Shown here piece after piece: positions 7,643-15,937 of a DNA stretch of 38,828 nucleotides. Source of the stretch: a virus. Position 1 is the first letter of the stretch. The number at the start of each line of letters is the position of its first letter. The notes beneath the pieces are model-generated. The model saw only the letters and a program-made list of their open reading frames with translations, did no database searches and was not told where the DNA came from. The DNA lies in the IMG/VR virus record IMGVR_UViG_3300006054_000001, positions 2,381 to 41,208 of that record, one strand, 5' to 3'. Position numbers and translations under genes: made by a program.

Positions 7643-8833
7643 ATGAAGGTTTTGGTTTTTGGCACGGGGATTGAAAATGCTTTTGTTCTTGCTTTAGCGG
7701 AGGCGGGAAATCAAGTCTATTACTACACTGATTATTTGTCTCCATATCCAAGCTTTGATGATTACGCAAACGGTTTAGGCTTTGCAAATGTTGAGAAAAT
7801 TCACGACTTTTTTAACTACGTTGATAAAGTAGATGTAATAGCTACTTTTGACTGCTACGGTGGTGATTTGCTTGAGTATTTAAAGAGGAAAGGCTACAAA
7901 ACTTTTGGCGGTGGTAATGCGGTAGAGCTTGAGCTTGATAGAAAACTTCTTAAGTCTGTGCTGAAATCTGTTGGTATTCCTGCACCTGATTATAAGATAG
8001 TGAAAGGTATTAAAGACATAAAACCACCTGCAGTTGTAAAGCTCAGCATTTTTCGTGGCTCAATTGAAACCTTTAGAGTTATGAATGAAGCTCAAAAGCG
8101 AAATCTTGAGATAAGGCTAAGAAAAGAATTTGGTGAGTTTCTTGATGATTTTGAGTTTATTGTGGAAGAGGTGATAGATGATGATAAGCTCGTGGAAGCT
8201 GGTATAGATGCGGTTTATAACAACGGCTTTCAGTTTCCGATGTTGCTCGGTGTAGAATATCGCAAAGGTGTTTATATTGGTAAGGTGGTTGAAAGTCTTA
8301 GTGAATTACCAAAAGGCATTCAAGAAACAGTTGTCAAACTTGATGTTGTTTTGCGTAAGCTCGGTTATAAAGGTTTCATAAGCACTGAAGAGTTCGTCAA
8401 TCCACGAACATCAGAGCATTACTTTTTAGATATTTGTATCAGACCACCTTACCCACTTGGTTTAGGTTATAGATATGCAATTAAAAACTTTGCTGATGTT
8501 GTATTAAAAGACGCTAAACCACAATACAGAGGCAAGTATTATGTAGCTGTGCCTGTAGATTTTCCTGAAGCCAAAGATTACTTTACTTATGTAAAGTTTC
8601 CTGAAAACGACAAGCGGTATAACTTCAATGCATTAGGTAAGATTGGCAGGCATTACTACGTGCCTAAAGGTGAAGATTATAGTGGTTGCGTTTGTGAAGT
8701 ATTTGACGAGCTTAACATAGACAAGATTTACTCAAAAATGCAAGATTTACTTTCTAAACTGGAAGGCGGAACTGACAGATTAGAAGACTTAAGACCTGCT
8801 TACGAAGAGGTGAGAAAGCTATGGCGGACATAG
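7643..8833 (+). CDS. ATP-grasp ligase-like enzyme
   Basis: 396 residues. The N-terminal domain is Rossmann-like (MKVLVFGTGIENAFVLALAEAG); then come an ATP-grasp A/B region (ELDRKLLKSVLKSVGIPAPD, PAVVKLS, FIVEEVID) and the metal-binding motif EFVNPRTSEHYFLDICIRPP (residues ~250-270), close to the E-x-N-x-R pattern of PurD-type ligases. Such enzymes form C-N or C-S bonds from a carboxylate via acyl phosphate. The substrate is not apparent; purine synthesis seems unlikely for a late-operon gene, so modification of a virion protein or of the cell wall is conceivable. No obvious Shine-Dalgarno; the start is 3 bases after the previous stop. Confidence 0.7.
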   Translation: MKVLVFGTGIENAFVLALAEAGNQVYYYTDYLSPYPSFDDYANGLGFANVEKIHDFFNYVDKVDVIATFDCYGGDLLEYLKRKGYKTFGGGNAVELELDRKLLKSVLKSVGIPAPDYKIVKGIKDIKPPAVVKLSIFRGSIETFRVMNEAQKRNLEIRLRKEFGEFLDDFEFIVEEVIDDDKLVEAGIDAVYNNGFQFPMLLGVEYRKGVYIGKVVESLSELPKGIQETVVKLDVVLRKLGYKGFISTEEFVNPRTSEHYFLDICIRPPYPLGLGYRYAIKNFADVVLKDAKPQYRGKYYVAVPVDFPEAKDYFTYVKFPENDKRYNFNALGKIGRHYYVPKGEDYSGCVCEVFDELNIDKIYSKMQDLLSKLEGGTDRLEDLRPAYEEVRKLWRT

Positions 8834-9198
8834 TAAAACTCACAAACATTGAAGAGCTTTTGAAAAAGTATGAAGAGAAGAAGCTTAACAAACAAGCTTT
8901 GAGAAATTTCTCAATAGAAGAACAGCTTCGTGGTTATTATGAGCTGTTAAACCAAATAGACAATGAGATAACGAAACTTGAAAATCTTGAGAAGAACGTA
9001 GATTTTCTTGACATCAAAAATCCAGTTAGAACAAAAGCCGAGGTGAAAGAGCTGATTATCAGACTGCTTGAGCTAAAGAAATCTATTTACGACAGGTTGA
9101 AAGATTTTAGAACAAGCGAAGAAGAACAACAACCATTTACAGCTATTCAAATAAACTTCATCCCAACAGCACCAAATAACGCAATCAACGATGAGTGA
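8821..9198 (+). CDS. Unknown helical protein
   Basis: 125 residues. GAGGTGAG precedes the ATG at 8821; overlaps the ATP-grasp gene by 13 bases and the next by 8. Almost entirely charged helix (LTNIEELLKKYEEKKLNKQA), with a short extended C-terminus (FTAIQINFIPTAPNN). The size and charge would suit a small terminase subunit or head-completion protein, but no HTH is obvious. Function unknown. Confidence 0.55.
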   Translation: MADIVKLTNIEELLKKYEEKKLNKQALRNFSIEEQLRGYYELLNQIDNEITKLENLEKNVDFLDIKNPVRTKAEVKELIIRLLELKKSIYDRLKDFRTSEEEQQPFTAIQINFIPTAPNNAINDE

Positions 9199-9844
9199 AG
9201 TAAAGACTACTCGTCTGTTAAACTATGAAGTAGAGCAAAATAGCTGGAAGAATATCTTTCCAAATCAAGTTTGGCAAGATTACTATAAGTGGCTTAGGTA
9301 TGGCTTTGTAGATGTTGCTTACGAGTATGTGTTTAAAGGTTTTGATGAAACTACGGTAGAGTTTCCTTTTGTAGTTAAAACTAAAGCACCTGTTAAAGAA
9401 GTGTGGAAATTTGATTTGAAACTGCCTGTCAAAAAGATTAATTATGGAACAAAATTTACAATACCAGCGGGAGCTACGACTTTTTACTTTGCGGACAATT
9501 TTAAGCTACCTGCTAACGCTTTGAGAAGAGCGGTTTATGAGTTTCTTAGGCTTTTTAGCGAAATAGTCATAGCTTCTGATTTAGCCGAATTGAAGTTTCA
9601 GTTCGGTGTTTTAGGTGAAATACCGATAACGGTAAGACCTACAGAGTTTCGGTTTGAGGTTTATGATGTAAATGGATACTTACTTGCTACAGCTAAAACA
9701 AACGAGCTTCAGCTTTACTTGGTTTTAAACAGGGAAGTCGTTGCTTCTGCTAATGCATATGAAATTTATAATACCTACTGCTCTTTAACTTCTTGGACAA
9801 GATTTGAAGATGGAAAATGGCAATCATGCGATACTTGGACTTAA
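9191..9844 (+). CDS. Probable virion protein, beta-rich
   Basis: 217 residues, rich in aromatic residues and Val/Thr (VEFPFVVKTKAPVKEVWKFD, FTIPAGATTFYFADNFKLPA). The 'IPAGATTFYF' type segment recurs in the 123-residue protein at 11110 (FIIPAGAFEIKV), hinting that both are related neck or tail beta-sandwich proteins. No signal peptide, enzyme motif or membrane span. Position between an ATP-grasp gene and a propeller-like tail protein supports a structural role. Confidence 0.55.
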   Translation: MSEVKTTRLLNYEVEQNSWKNIFPNQVWQDYYKWLRYGFVDVAYEYVFKGFDETTVEFPFVVKTKAPVKEVWKFDLKLPVKKINYGTKFTIPAGATTFYFADNFKLPANALRRAVYEFLRLFSEIVIASDLAELKFQFGVLGEIPITVRPTEFRFEVYDVNGYLLATAKTNELQLYLVLNREVVASANAYEIYNTYCSLTSWTRFEDGKWQSCDTWT

Positions 9845-10956
9845 TGAGCTTAAATCCTGTCTATTTGAAAGGCGACTTTGTGTATAAGACAAACAATGTG
9901 ATAGTCTTTCCGCAAATAACAAACGAACGTAGCATGGATATTAACATCATCACAAACCAGTTCTTAAACGGCACGGTAATTAACAACAAACTTATAGCTT
10001 TAGTGGAAACATCACCTTTTTACAAACTTTTTTACGAAAACGCAGAATACATACTTTATGAAGCTAAAGGTCTGATGGTTTTTGGCGATGTGGTTTTCTG
10101 TTTTTACAGGGATAAGTGCTTGGTAATAAACACGGCAACAGATGAAACAAAAACAATAACAATTACAGCTCCGACAAACATCGTTTATGCTTATCAAATA
10201 AACTCTTTCTTATTCGCTCTAATTACTTCGCAACCGACAACTGTCTATATTTATTCTTTGAATGACGCAGGAGATATAGCTAACACAACTGACGGCGGAA
10301 GCATAGATTTACCAAGTTATTCGTATGCGGTATTTTCTCATCCAAAGCAGAATGTAAGACTTGTTTCGTGGGATGATAGACTGTTCCTTTTTGGTAAAGA
10401 TGCAACGGTAGAATTAGCTCTTGATGTAAGAGACCTTGTATATCTTAGAACCATTCAAACATATCACCACCCTGTTAGTCCTTTTGAAGAGGTAGAACAG
10501 CTCGGCTTTGAGTTTTTCACGGAAACGCTGAACTTTTATGTATTTAGAAACACGATAAACAACAGTATGATGTGGATAAGCAAGGGCGATGAAAAAGTTT
10601 TCTTCTCAACAAATACAATTTACTTGACTAACACGCACGCTTTTCTCCACTCAAAGCTTTATACTATGAACCACGTATTTGACCCACTTCTTACAGACTT
10701 GCCAATAAATCGCTATTTTTCAGCAAAGTTCAAGCAAAATGGACTTAACGGTGTTTATGTTAATATGCTTGAGACGTCGGCTGGTAGAGAAGTTATCATG
10801 AGCGTGTTAGCAAGATACCATGAAGCAGAAAAGCTTTTTACCTATACTGTGTATCCAGACAGGCACACTTACAGACTTGGATTGAAAGGCGAGGAGTTTC
10901 TACTTGAGATAACATCTGACCAAGCTTTGAGACTTGCGGAGTTAAAGGTATGGTGA
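9817..10956 (+). CDS. Possible tail-hub/DNA-stabilisation protein (beta-propeller-like)
   Basis: 379 residues if started at 9817. An in-frame ATG at 9844 directly overlaps the previous stop (TAATG) and may be the true start; neither has a strong ribosome site. The protein is a series of beta blades with motifs such as SWDDRLFLFGKDATVELALD, reminiscent of P22 gp10 and T7 gp12 type tail hubs that plug the portal. This is a pattern-based guess. Neighbouring genes are structural. Confidence 0.55.
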   Translation: MAIMRYLDLMSLNPVYLKGDFVYKTNNVIVFPQITNERSMDINIITNQFLNGTVINNKLIALVETSPFYKLFYENAEYILYEAKGLMVFGDVVFCFYRDKCLVINTATDETKTITITAPTNIVYAYQINSFLFALITSQPTTVYIYSLNDAGDIANTTDGGSIDLPSYSYAVFSHPKQNVRLVSWDDRLFLFGKDATVELALDVRDLVYLRTIQTYHHPVSPFEEVEQLGFEFFTETLNFYVFRNTINNSMMWISKGDEKVFFSTNTIYLTNTHAFLHSKLYTMNHVFDPLLTDLPINRYFSAKFKQNGLNGVYVNMLETSAGREVIMSVLARYHEAEKLFTYTVYPDRHTYRLGLKGEEFLLEITSDQALRLAELKVW

Positions 10957-11141
10957 GAATTTTAAAAGATAGACAAGTCAGAGTGCATAAAGGCGTGGTG
11001 CTTTATGTAAATACTGACGGAACCGTGCGAGCAGAATTGGTTTTAAGCCCGACGATTATAGATGCAAGTAGTTATGTTTGCGTTATATTATTAACAGAGG
11101 AGGAAGAGAATGGCGACAAGAACGGAAGCAGGATTGGTTAA
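10950..11141 (+). CDS. Small unknown late protein
   Basis: 63 residues starting at the ATG at 10950, preceded by GGAG; overlaps the previous gene by 7 bases and the next by 32. Beta-type composition (VRVHKGVVLYVNTDGTVRAE), ending in an acidic tail whose DNA also serves as the Shine-Dalgarno (aggagg) of the next gene. Function unknown; may be a small virion decoration or neck protein. Confidence 0.5.
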   Translation: MVRILKDRQVRVHKGVVLYVNTDGTVRAELVLSPTIIDASSYVCVILLTEEEENGDKNGSRIG

Positions 11142-11481
11142 TCTTTTGAGAAATAATATTCAGAATTCTTACGTTGCTTTGATTAGAGAGGACAATACAG
11201 AAGCTCCAGTAGGCAGAGTGGCTTTTGGAACAGTAAATCAGACTTCCGATGCGAATTTCTGGTATTTTCGTAATGCTTCGGATATTGTATTTGAAAGAGC
11301 AACTACAGATGTGGCACCTTATACCAATCGCATCAAAGAGATTACGCTCTTTAATGCTTCTACAGGTGGAAATAAGCTGATAACCATTATTCTTGATGCT
11401 CCAAGAGTGTATTTAACTGGCGACAGATTTATCATACCTGCTGGAGCTTTTGAGATAAAAGTGCCTAAACTTGTTCCATAA
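11110..11481 (+). CDS. Probable small structural protein
   Basis: 123 residues. AGAGGAGGAAGAG just before the ATG at 11110. Beta-rich, with VAFGTVNQTSDANFWYFRNA and an IPAGAFEIKV end similar to a segment of the protein at 9191. The stop overlaps the terminase ATG by one base. Probably a neck, tail or capsid-associated protein; no family recognised. Confidence 0.55.
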   Translation: MATRTEAGLVNLLRNNIQNSYVALIREDNTEAPVGRVAFGTVNQTSDANFWYFRNASDIVFERATTDVAPYTNRIKEITLFNASTGGNKLITIILDAPRVYLTGDRFIIPAGAFEIKVPKLVP

Positions 11482-12941
11482 TGCAATTTGATACAGTTCT
11501 AACAGAAAAACAGCAAGAGACTTTAAACGCATTTTTCAATGGCGACAAGCCTTGGATATTATGTGTAGGTGGTAAAGGCTCGGCAAAAACCACTGCACTT
11601 GTTTATATTCTCATTATTTTGATGACTGACGAAAAATATAAAGAAAGCAAGATACTTGTGGCTCGTGAAAGTCTTAGAGATTTGAAAAACACTCTGATTG
11701 AAGAGTTTTTCAGAGTAAGCAATAAGCTTGGTTTAAAGCTTGGACTTGCTTACGATGAAAACAAACAACTCCAAAGAATTTACTCTTATGTGAATGGTTC
11801 TGAAATCTTTTACTTGTCTTTGTCTAACAAAAACGAGCAATACAAAACAGTCAGGTCTTACGAGTTCAACGTAGTTATGATTGATGAGCTTGATAGGATA
11901 AGCAAAGAAGCTTTTGTAGAAGCCTCGGAAAGGCTTAGGTATAGACATAAACTTGTGCGTGGGATTGTATCTCTCAACCCTGTTCCTGAAACTCATTGGA
12001 TTTATCAAATGTTTGTGCAAGGCGAAATGAAAGACTTAACGTATATCATCAAGTCAAGTCTTTACGACAACTTTATTTATGTAAAGCTACCGAAAGATGT
12101 GTTGAAAGATGCAGAGCATTACCTTTTTGAAGGCAAGAGTTATTACGTAATAAATAACACACGCTACGAAATTGTAAGTGAAAATGGCGACTTTTACATA
12201 ACTAAACGTTTTAACACTCCGCATAGCTACATAGTGCAAATGGAACATAAGCCACTGGTTTATCGTAGAGTAATGGTAGATGGAGAGTGGGGGAACGCTT
12301 ATCTTGAAGGTGATGGTATCTATTCGCACTACTTTACTGACGAACACATAGCAACAGATGTAAATCTTGATATACCAGATTTGATTTTCTTTTACAACTT
12401 TTACGCAGGTCTTGACTTTGGCGTGAGGCGTCCTGCTTATTGCTTGATTGCTGAAGATAGGTATGGCAGGTTGATTGTAGTGGATGAGCTTATAGGTGAA
12501 AACGAACCAATGATTGTGTTTATGGATAATGTCATCACACGCTTGAAAACTAAATTCAACTTAACACCAAGAGATGTAGAGTTTTGGGGGGATATAGCTG
12601 GAACTCAAAGAGAACAATATGATGGCAAAAGCATCGTCAGAAAGATTGAAGACACTTTCAAGATAAGAATTTACACGCAGAAAACACCGCAATTCCACAG
12701 CGTAGAAGCGATTAAAGAGCTTTTAGAGACCAAGATAAAAGATGTGCCTGTTCTCAGAGTTCATCAATCTTGCCATTTGACTTTACAAGGTTTTATGAGC
12801 GAGTTTAAGTATGACGATAATGGTAAATTGCTTAAAGATGGATATTACGAGCATCTTCACGACGCATTACGCTATGTGCTTTTTGCGTGGTATAAACAGA
12901 ACAAAGTAAAGAATTTCAGAGTAAGAACACCAAGCTATTGA
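11481..12941 (+). CDS. terL: Terminase large subunit
   Basis: 486 residues; ATPase-nuclease motor that packages DNA through the portal. Walker A is GGKGSAKT (residues 30-37); Walker B is VVMIDELDR (Asp135-Glu136). The C-terminal RNase-H-like nuclease shows Asp312 in GLDFG, Asp371 in WGDIAG and Asp461 in HDALRY, the expected metal-binding triad. Length is normal for the family. Start chosen at the ATG overlapping the previous stop (TAATG). No small subunit is recognisable next to it. Confidence 0.93.
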   Translation: MQFDTVLTEKQQETLNAFFNGDKPWILCVGGKGSAKTTALVYILIILMTDEKYKESKILVARESLRDLKNTLIEEFFRVSNKLGLKLGLAYDENKQLQRIYSYVNGSEIFYLSLSNKNEQYKTVRSYEFNVVMIDELDRISKEAFVEASERLRYRHKLVRGIVSLNPVPETHWIYQMFVQGEMKDLTYIIKSSLYDNFIYVKLPKDVLKDAEHYLFEGKSYYVINNTRYEIVSENGDFYITKRFNTPHSYIVQMEHKPLVYRRVMVDGEWGNAYLEGDGIYSHYFTDEHIATDVNLDIPDLIFFYNFYAGLDFGVRRPAYCLIAEDRYGRLIVVDELIGENEPMIVFMDNVITRLKTKFNLTPRDVEFWGDIAGTQREQYDGKSIVRKIEDTFKIRIYTQKTPQFHSVEAIKELLETKIKDVPVLRVHQSCHLTLQGFMSEFKYDDNGKLLKDGYYEHLHDALRYVLFAWYKQNKVKNFRVRTPSY

Positions 12942-12965
12942 CAAAGATTGCTGTTAGTATATAAT
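12938..12965 (+). promoter_or_regulatory. Consensus sigma70-type promoter, leaderless for the scaffold gene
   Basis: A perfect TTGACA (12938-12943), 16-base spacer, perfect TATAAT (12960-12965). The ATG of the next gene follows after 8 bases, so the transcript should start 1-3 bases before it. No Shine-Dalgarno fits in the gap. It overlaps the terminase stop codon. Confidence 0.75.
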
Positions 12966-12973
12966 TACTTACT

Positions 12974-13558
12974 ATGGAGCAAATTGATTGGAACCAAATT
13001 TTACAAGAGTTAGAACAGTTAAAGCAAGGCTTAACTCAGCAAGAAGAACAACCACAACAAACACAAGAAGAGCAAAGCCAACAAGTTTCCACTACTCATA
13101 ATGAAGCCTCAGACCACAGCCAAGAATGGGATTACTGGCTAAGCATAGGCAGACAGACCTTTATCAACAAATACGCATTTATGCCGAACTTTGCTAAGTA
13201 TTTACCAGTCATAGAACAAAGGGCGATGCTTAAGCTTCAACAAGATTTGCAAACTAACAAGGTCAAAGACACCTACGATGCGTATTTGGAAGAAGCTTTA
13301 AAAGATGTGCTGAAAGAATTTGCATCCATAACTCAAGACTTCTCATCTTTAGCAAGGTATATGAGTTCCACGCAACAAGTTAAGCAAGTTCAAAAACCTT
13401 ACACGCAAGAAGATTATTACGAAGACTATAAAAAGATGCTTGAGCGAATAACGGTAAAAGACATAGCTCACATAAGATTTGACGATGGTTCTAAGCATAG
13501 CGGATACTGGGGACAGCCTCAGCTTGAGCTTGGGGCTAAACCAAATCTTGACATATGA
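12974..13558 (+). CDS. Probable capsid scaffolding protein
   Basis: 194 residues, directly upstream of the major capsid gene. The N-terminal ~45 residues are extremely Gln/Glu-rich (EELEQ-type helix, then QQEEQPQQTQEEQSQQ), followed by helices and a mixed C-terminus. High charge, low complexity and position before the capsid gene are typical for scaffold proteins, which do not conserve sequence. No protease motif is visible. It has its own consensus promoter and a probable leaderless start. Confidence 0.65.
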   Translation: MEQIDWNQILQELEQLKQGLTQQEEQPQQTQEEQSQQVSTTHNEASDHSQEWDYWLSIGRQTFINKYAFMPNFAKYLPVIEQRAMLKLQQDLQTNKVKDTYDAYLEEALKDVLKEFASITQDFSSLARYMSSTQQVKQVQKPYTQEDYYEDYKKMLERITVKDIAHIRFDDGSKHSGYWGQPQLELGAKPNLDI

Positions 13559-13593
13559 AGTAAGTATGTATATATTTACAAAGCTGAGGAGGT
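13548..13593 (+). promoter_or_regulatory. Promoter and ribosome site of the major capsid gene
   Basis: TTGACA (13548-13553), 17-base spacer, TATATT (13571-13576), then a Shine-Dalgarno gaggaggt (13586-13593) before the ATG at 13599. Unlike the other late promoters this one leaves a ~16-base leader with a full ribosome site, as expected for the most highly expressed gene. Confidence 0.7.
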
Positions 13594-13598
13594 AAAAC

Positions 13599-14669
13599 AT
13601 GGCGATATTTTGGAACCCTGCTTTAGGAACATCAGCTTTTAGTGATGCTGAATTCTTTTCTTACACAACTGAAGCCCAACCTGTATCAAGACCTGATTTT
13701 AGCAGGAGCGTAATGAAGTATGTAATGCCTGAAGTATTCTATAGGCGGTATGTGTCAAAATGGACCAACTTCAAAGAAGGGGCGTCGCATTTCTATGTGA
13801 TGTACAAGAAAATCACAAGACCTGAAACGCAAAGCTGGAACGAAGTAGGAGAATTTGACCCGCTACCATCTATCAGTGCAAACTTCAAACAGTTCAGCGT
13901 GGCGGTAAATGAGCGTGGAGTTCAATTCCCGATAACTCTTAGAGCTAAGATATTCAGCAACATTGACCTTGAAGCGGAAGTAAAAGCTCACGTTAGCGAT
14001 GTTATTAAAGCATCTATTGAAAGAGACTTGCTTGTAAATGCTTTCGCTTATTTAGATGTGCTTGGACTTTGGACTGCGACAGGACTTGAAGTGCATGCGG
14101 GAGTAAGCATAGCTCCAACTAAAACTTTTTCAGCAGATACCACACCAATAACGATAACACAATACACTATTCCAACAGCCACAACATTTGCCGAGCTGAA
14201 TATGAACGCTATCAGAGAATTCGGACAAGCGTTGCTTGAGTTTAACGCTCCCTCTTATGATGGGCAAGGCTACGGTAGGTATCTCGTAATAATGAACCAT
14301 AGAGCATTGCAAAGACTATCCACAGACCCTGAATTCTTTACAGCTATAACAAGACTTCAAGACAGAGAAGCAATAAGAAGCGGTTATATAGGGCATTACT
14401 ACGGCTTTGAGTTTGTCTTGGATGAAGGTAGGTGGATAGACAGGTTTATAGTGCCAATGCAACCTGCCGTGCTTACAGGTAAAGCTATTTGCATATTCTT
14501 GTCTCAAGATGCAGTAAGAGAGGCGATAATAAGACCTGAAGAGATAAAGACAGCGAAAGGTGATTTTGACAGATTTATGTCTGTAGGCGTTTTTACTTAC
14601 AGAGGTGAAAGCCCAACATGGTTTAGTTCAGAAGGTCAGGCTGTTGGTGGATGGTTGGTAGGTGCATAA
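13599..14669 (+). CDS. Major capsid protein
   Basis: 356 residues. Placed between scaffold and head-completion genes, with the strongest expression signals of the late block. Its pattern fits HK97-fold capsid proteins: an extended N-arm (FWNPALGTSAFSDAEFFSYT), a helical segment (VKAHVSDVIKASIERDLLVN), and a C-terminal domain (YLVIMNHRALQRLSTDPEFF, IRSGYIGHYYGFEFVLDEG) typical of the A-domain of podovirus/N4-gp56-like capsids. No cleavage site or protease is apparent. Confidence 0.78.
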   Translation: MAIFWNPALGTSAFSDAEFFSYTTEAQPVSRPDFSRSVMKYVMPEVFYRRYVSKWTNFKEGASHFYVMYKKITRPETQSWNEVGEFDPLPSISANFKQFSVAVNERGVQFPITLRAKIFSNIDLEAEVKAHVSDVIKASIERDLLVNAFAYLDVLGLWTATGLEVHAGVSIAPTKTFSADTTPITITQYTIPTATTFAELNMNAIREFGQALLEFNAPSYDGQGYGRYLVIMNHRALQRLSTDPEFFTAITRLQDREAIRSGYIGHYYGFEFVLDEGRWIDRFIVPMQPAVLTGKAICIFLSQDAVREAIIRPEEIKTAKGDFDRFMSVGVFTYRGESPTWFSSEGQAVGGWLVGA

Positions 14670-14672
14670 TGA

Positions 14673-15296
14673 ATGACAAACAGAGATTTCATTTTGTTCG
14701 TTATAGAAGACAGAAAAGTTCCTTACAATGACCAAATTCTTACGCTTGCTGATGCTTACTTCAAGCTTGTAATTGAAGACTTAGAAAAGAAAAACAACTT
14801 TAACTACATGAGGCGAGAAGCTCTCGCTACGCTTCTTGCAGGCAACTACTATATACCTTTTACCGAACATATCAAACAATTCAGAGAAGTAATAGACAAG
14901 CAGAGAGGTTTTAAGCTTATCGGCGATGAAGATACCAAAGCTTTGTATATGTATGACCCAGACAAAAGAGCAGTGCCGTCAAGATACTACTATTCACCGT
15001 CGGACCAAAAGCTTTATTTTGACTGTGCAGTTGCAGAAAACACAGACTACATTTTGAGTTATTACGTTTTTACTTACAACACAAACTTAGTAAATCCAGA
15101 CCAAACGCACCCACTTATTAATGAAAATAAGACTTTGCTCCTACATGCTCTTAGCTATTGGATTGAACGATACTTTACTGCGGATTTAACTTTTGAAGCT
15201 CAAAGAAAAGAATTTGCTGAAGCATTAGAAAGAAGCTCACAACTGATGCAACGCTATACAAAAACGCAAGTTAAATTTGATTTTAGGAGGTATTAA
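14673..15296 (+). CDS. Head-completion/adaptor-like protein
   Basis: 207 residues. Right after the capsid gene; pattern of helices with aromatic-rich beta strands (YYYSPSDQKLYFDCAVAENT, YILSYYVFTYNT) resembles podovirus gp4/T7 gp11-type adaptor proteins that join portal and tail. A second ATG in another frame sits 4 bases upstream (TAATGAATG) but gives no long protein. Identification is by position and general pattern only. Confidence 0.6.
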   Translation: MTNRDFILFVIEDRKVPYNDQILTLADAYFKLVIEDLEKKNNFNYMRREALATLLAGNYYIPFTEHIKQFREVIDKQRGFKLIGDEDTKALYMYDPDKRAVPSRYYYSPSDQKLYFDCAVAENTDYILSYYVFTYNTNLVNPDQTHPLINENKTLLLHALSYWIERYFTADLTFEAQRKEFAEALERSSQLMQRYTKTQVKFDFRRY

Positions 15297-15298
15297 CG

Positions 15299-15934
15299 AT
15301 GTTAGGTGCTATTGTAGGAGCTATTGGCGGTGCTTTGCTTGGCGGTTTATTGTCCCAAGGCTCTAAACCTTCTGTGTCTTATTCCTCTTATACACCACCT
15401 TACGCACAGTTAGGAGCTAATGTTATTTCTGAGCTTCTTTCAAAAGTTCCAGACCTTTCACAAAGAATAACTGAACTTAGAAGACCTTACATAGAAGAAG
15501 CTATAAGAAGTGCTGAAGAGTTAGAAAGCAGAGTTGCAGATTTGTATGACACATTGCTGTCTCAAACAGAAGATATGATAGATGCAGAAACGAGAAAACA
15601 ATCGGCACGACTTGGAGCGTTAGGCTTGGCTAACACTCAAGCTATGCAATGGACTCAAGCAGATATTTTACGTAAAACAAAACTTCCTATTATGCAAGAA
15701 AAAACTGGAATTTTAGCACAAATCTTGCAATCTAAACCAAAGCTTTACGCTGACCTTTCCGAACTAATTACAAGCACTGATAAAGAACTTCTTGAGTTTG
15801 ACTTAAAGAGAAACTTGGCTCAAGCTTTATTAGGTGTTCCGTCTGTAGTTCAGCCAGTAGTTAAGCCAAGCTTATTTGACTATTTACCAAGCATAGCGAC
15901 ACCTTTACTGACGGCTTTTCTACTTAGGAGGTAA
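15299..15934 (+). CDS. Internal virion protein with glycine-zipper N-terminus
   Basis: 211 residues; strong aggaggt before the ATG at 15299. N-terminus MLGAIVGAIGGALLGGLLSQ is a glycine-zipper membrane-active segment, followed by helical coiled-coil regions (ELRRPYIEEAIRSAEELESR) and a hydrophobic C-terminus (IATPLLTAFLL). This pattern is shared by phage ejection proteins, such as T7 gp14 analogues, that insert in the host envelope to conduct DNA. Inferred from composition and neighbours. Confidence 0.65.
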   Translation: MLGAIVGAIGGALLGGLLSQGSKPSVSYSSYTPPYAQLGANVISELLSKVPDLSQRITELRRPYIEEAIRSAEELESRVADLYDTLLSQTEDMIDAETRKQSARLGALGLANTQAMQWTQADILRKTKLPIMQEKTGILAQILQSKPKLYADLSELITSTDKELLEFDLKRNLAQALLGVPSVVQPVVKPSLFDYLPSIATPLLTAFLLRR

Positions 15935-15937
15935 GGC

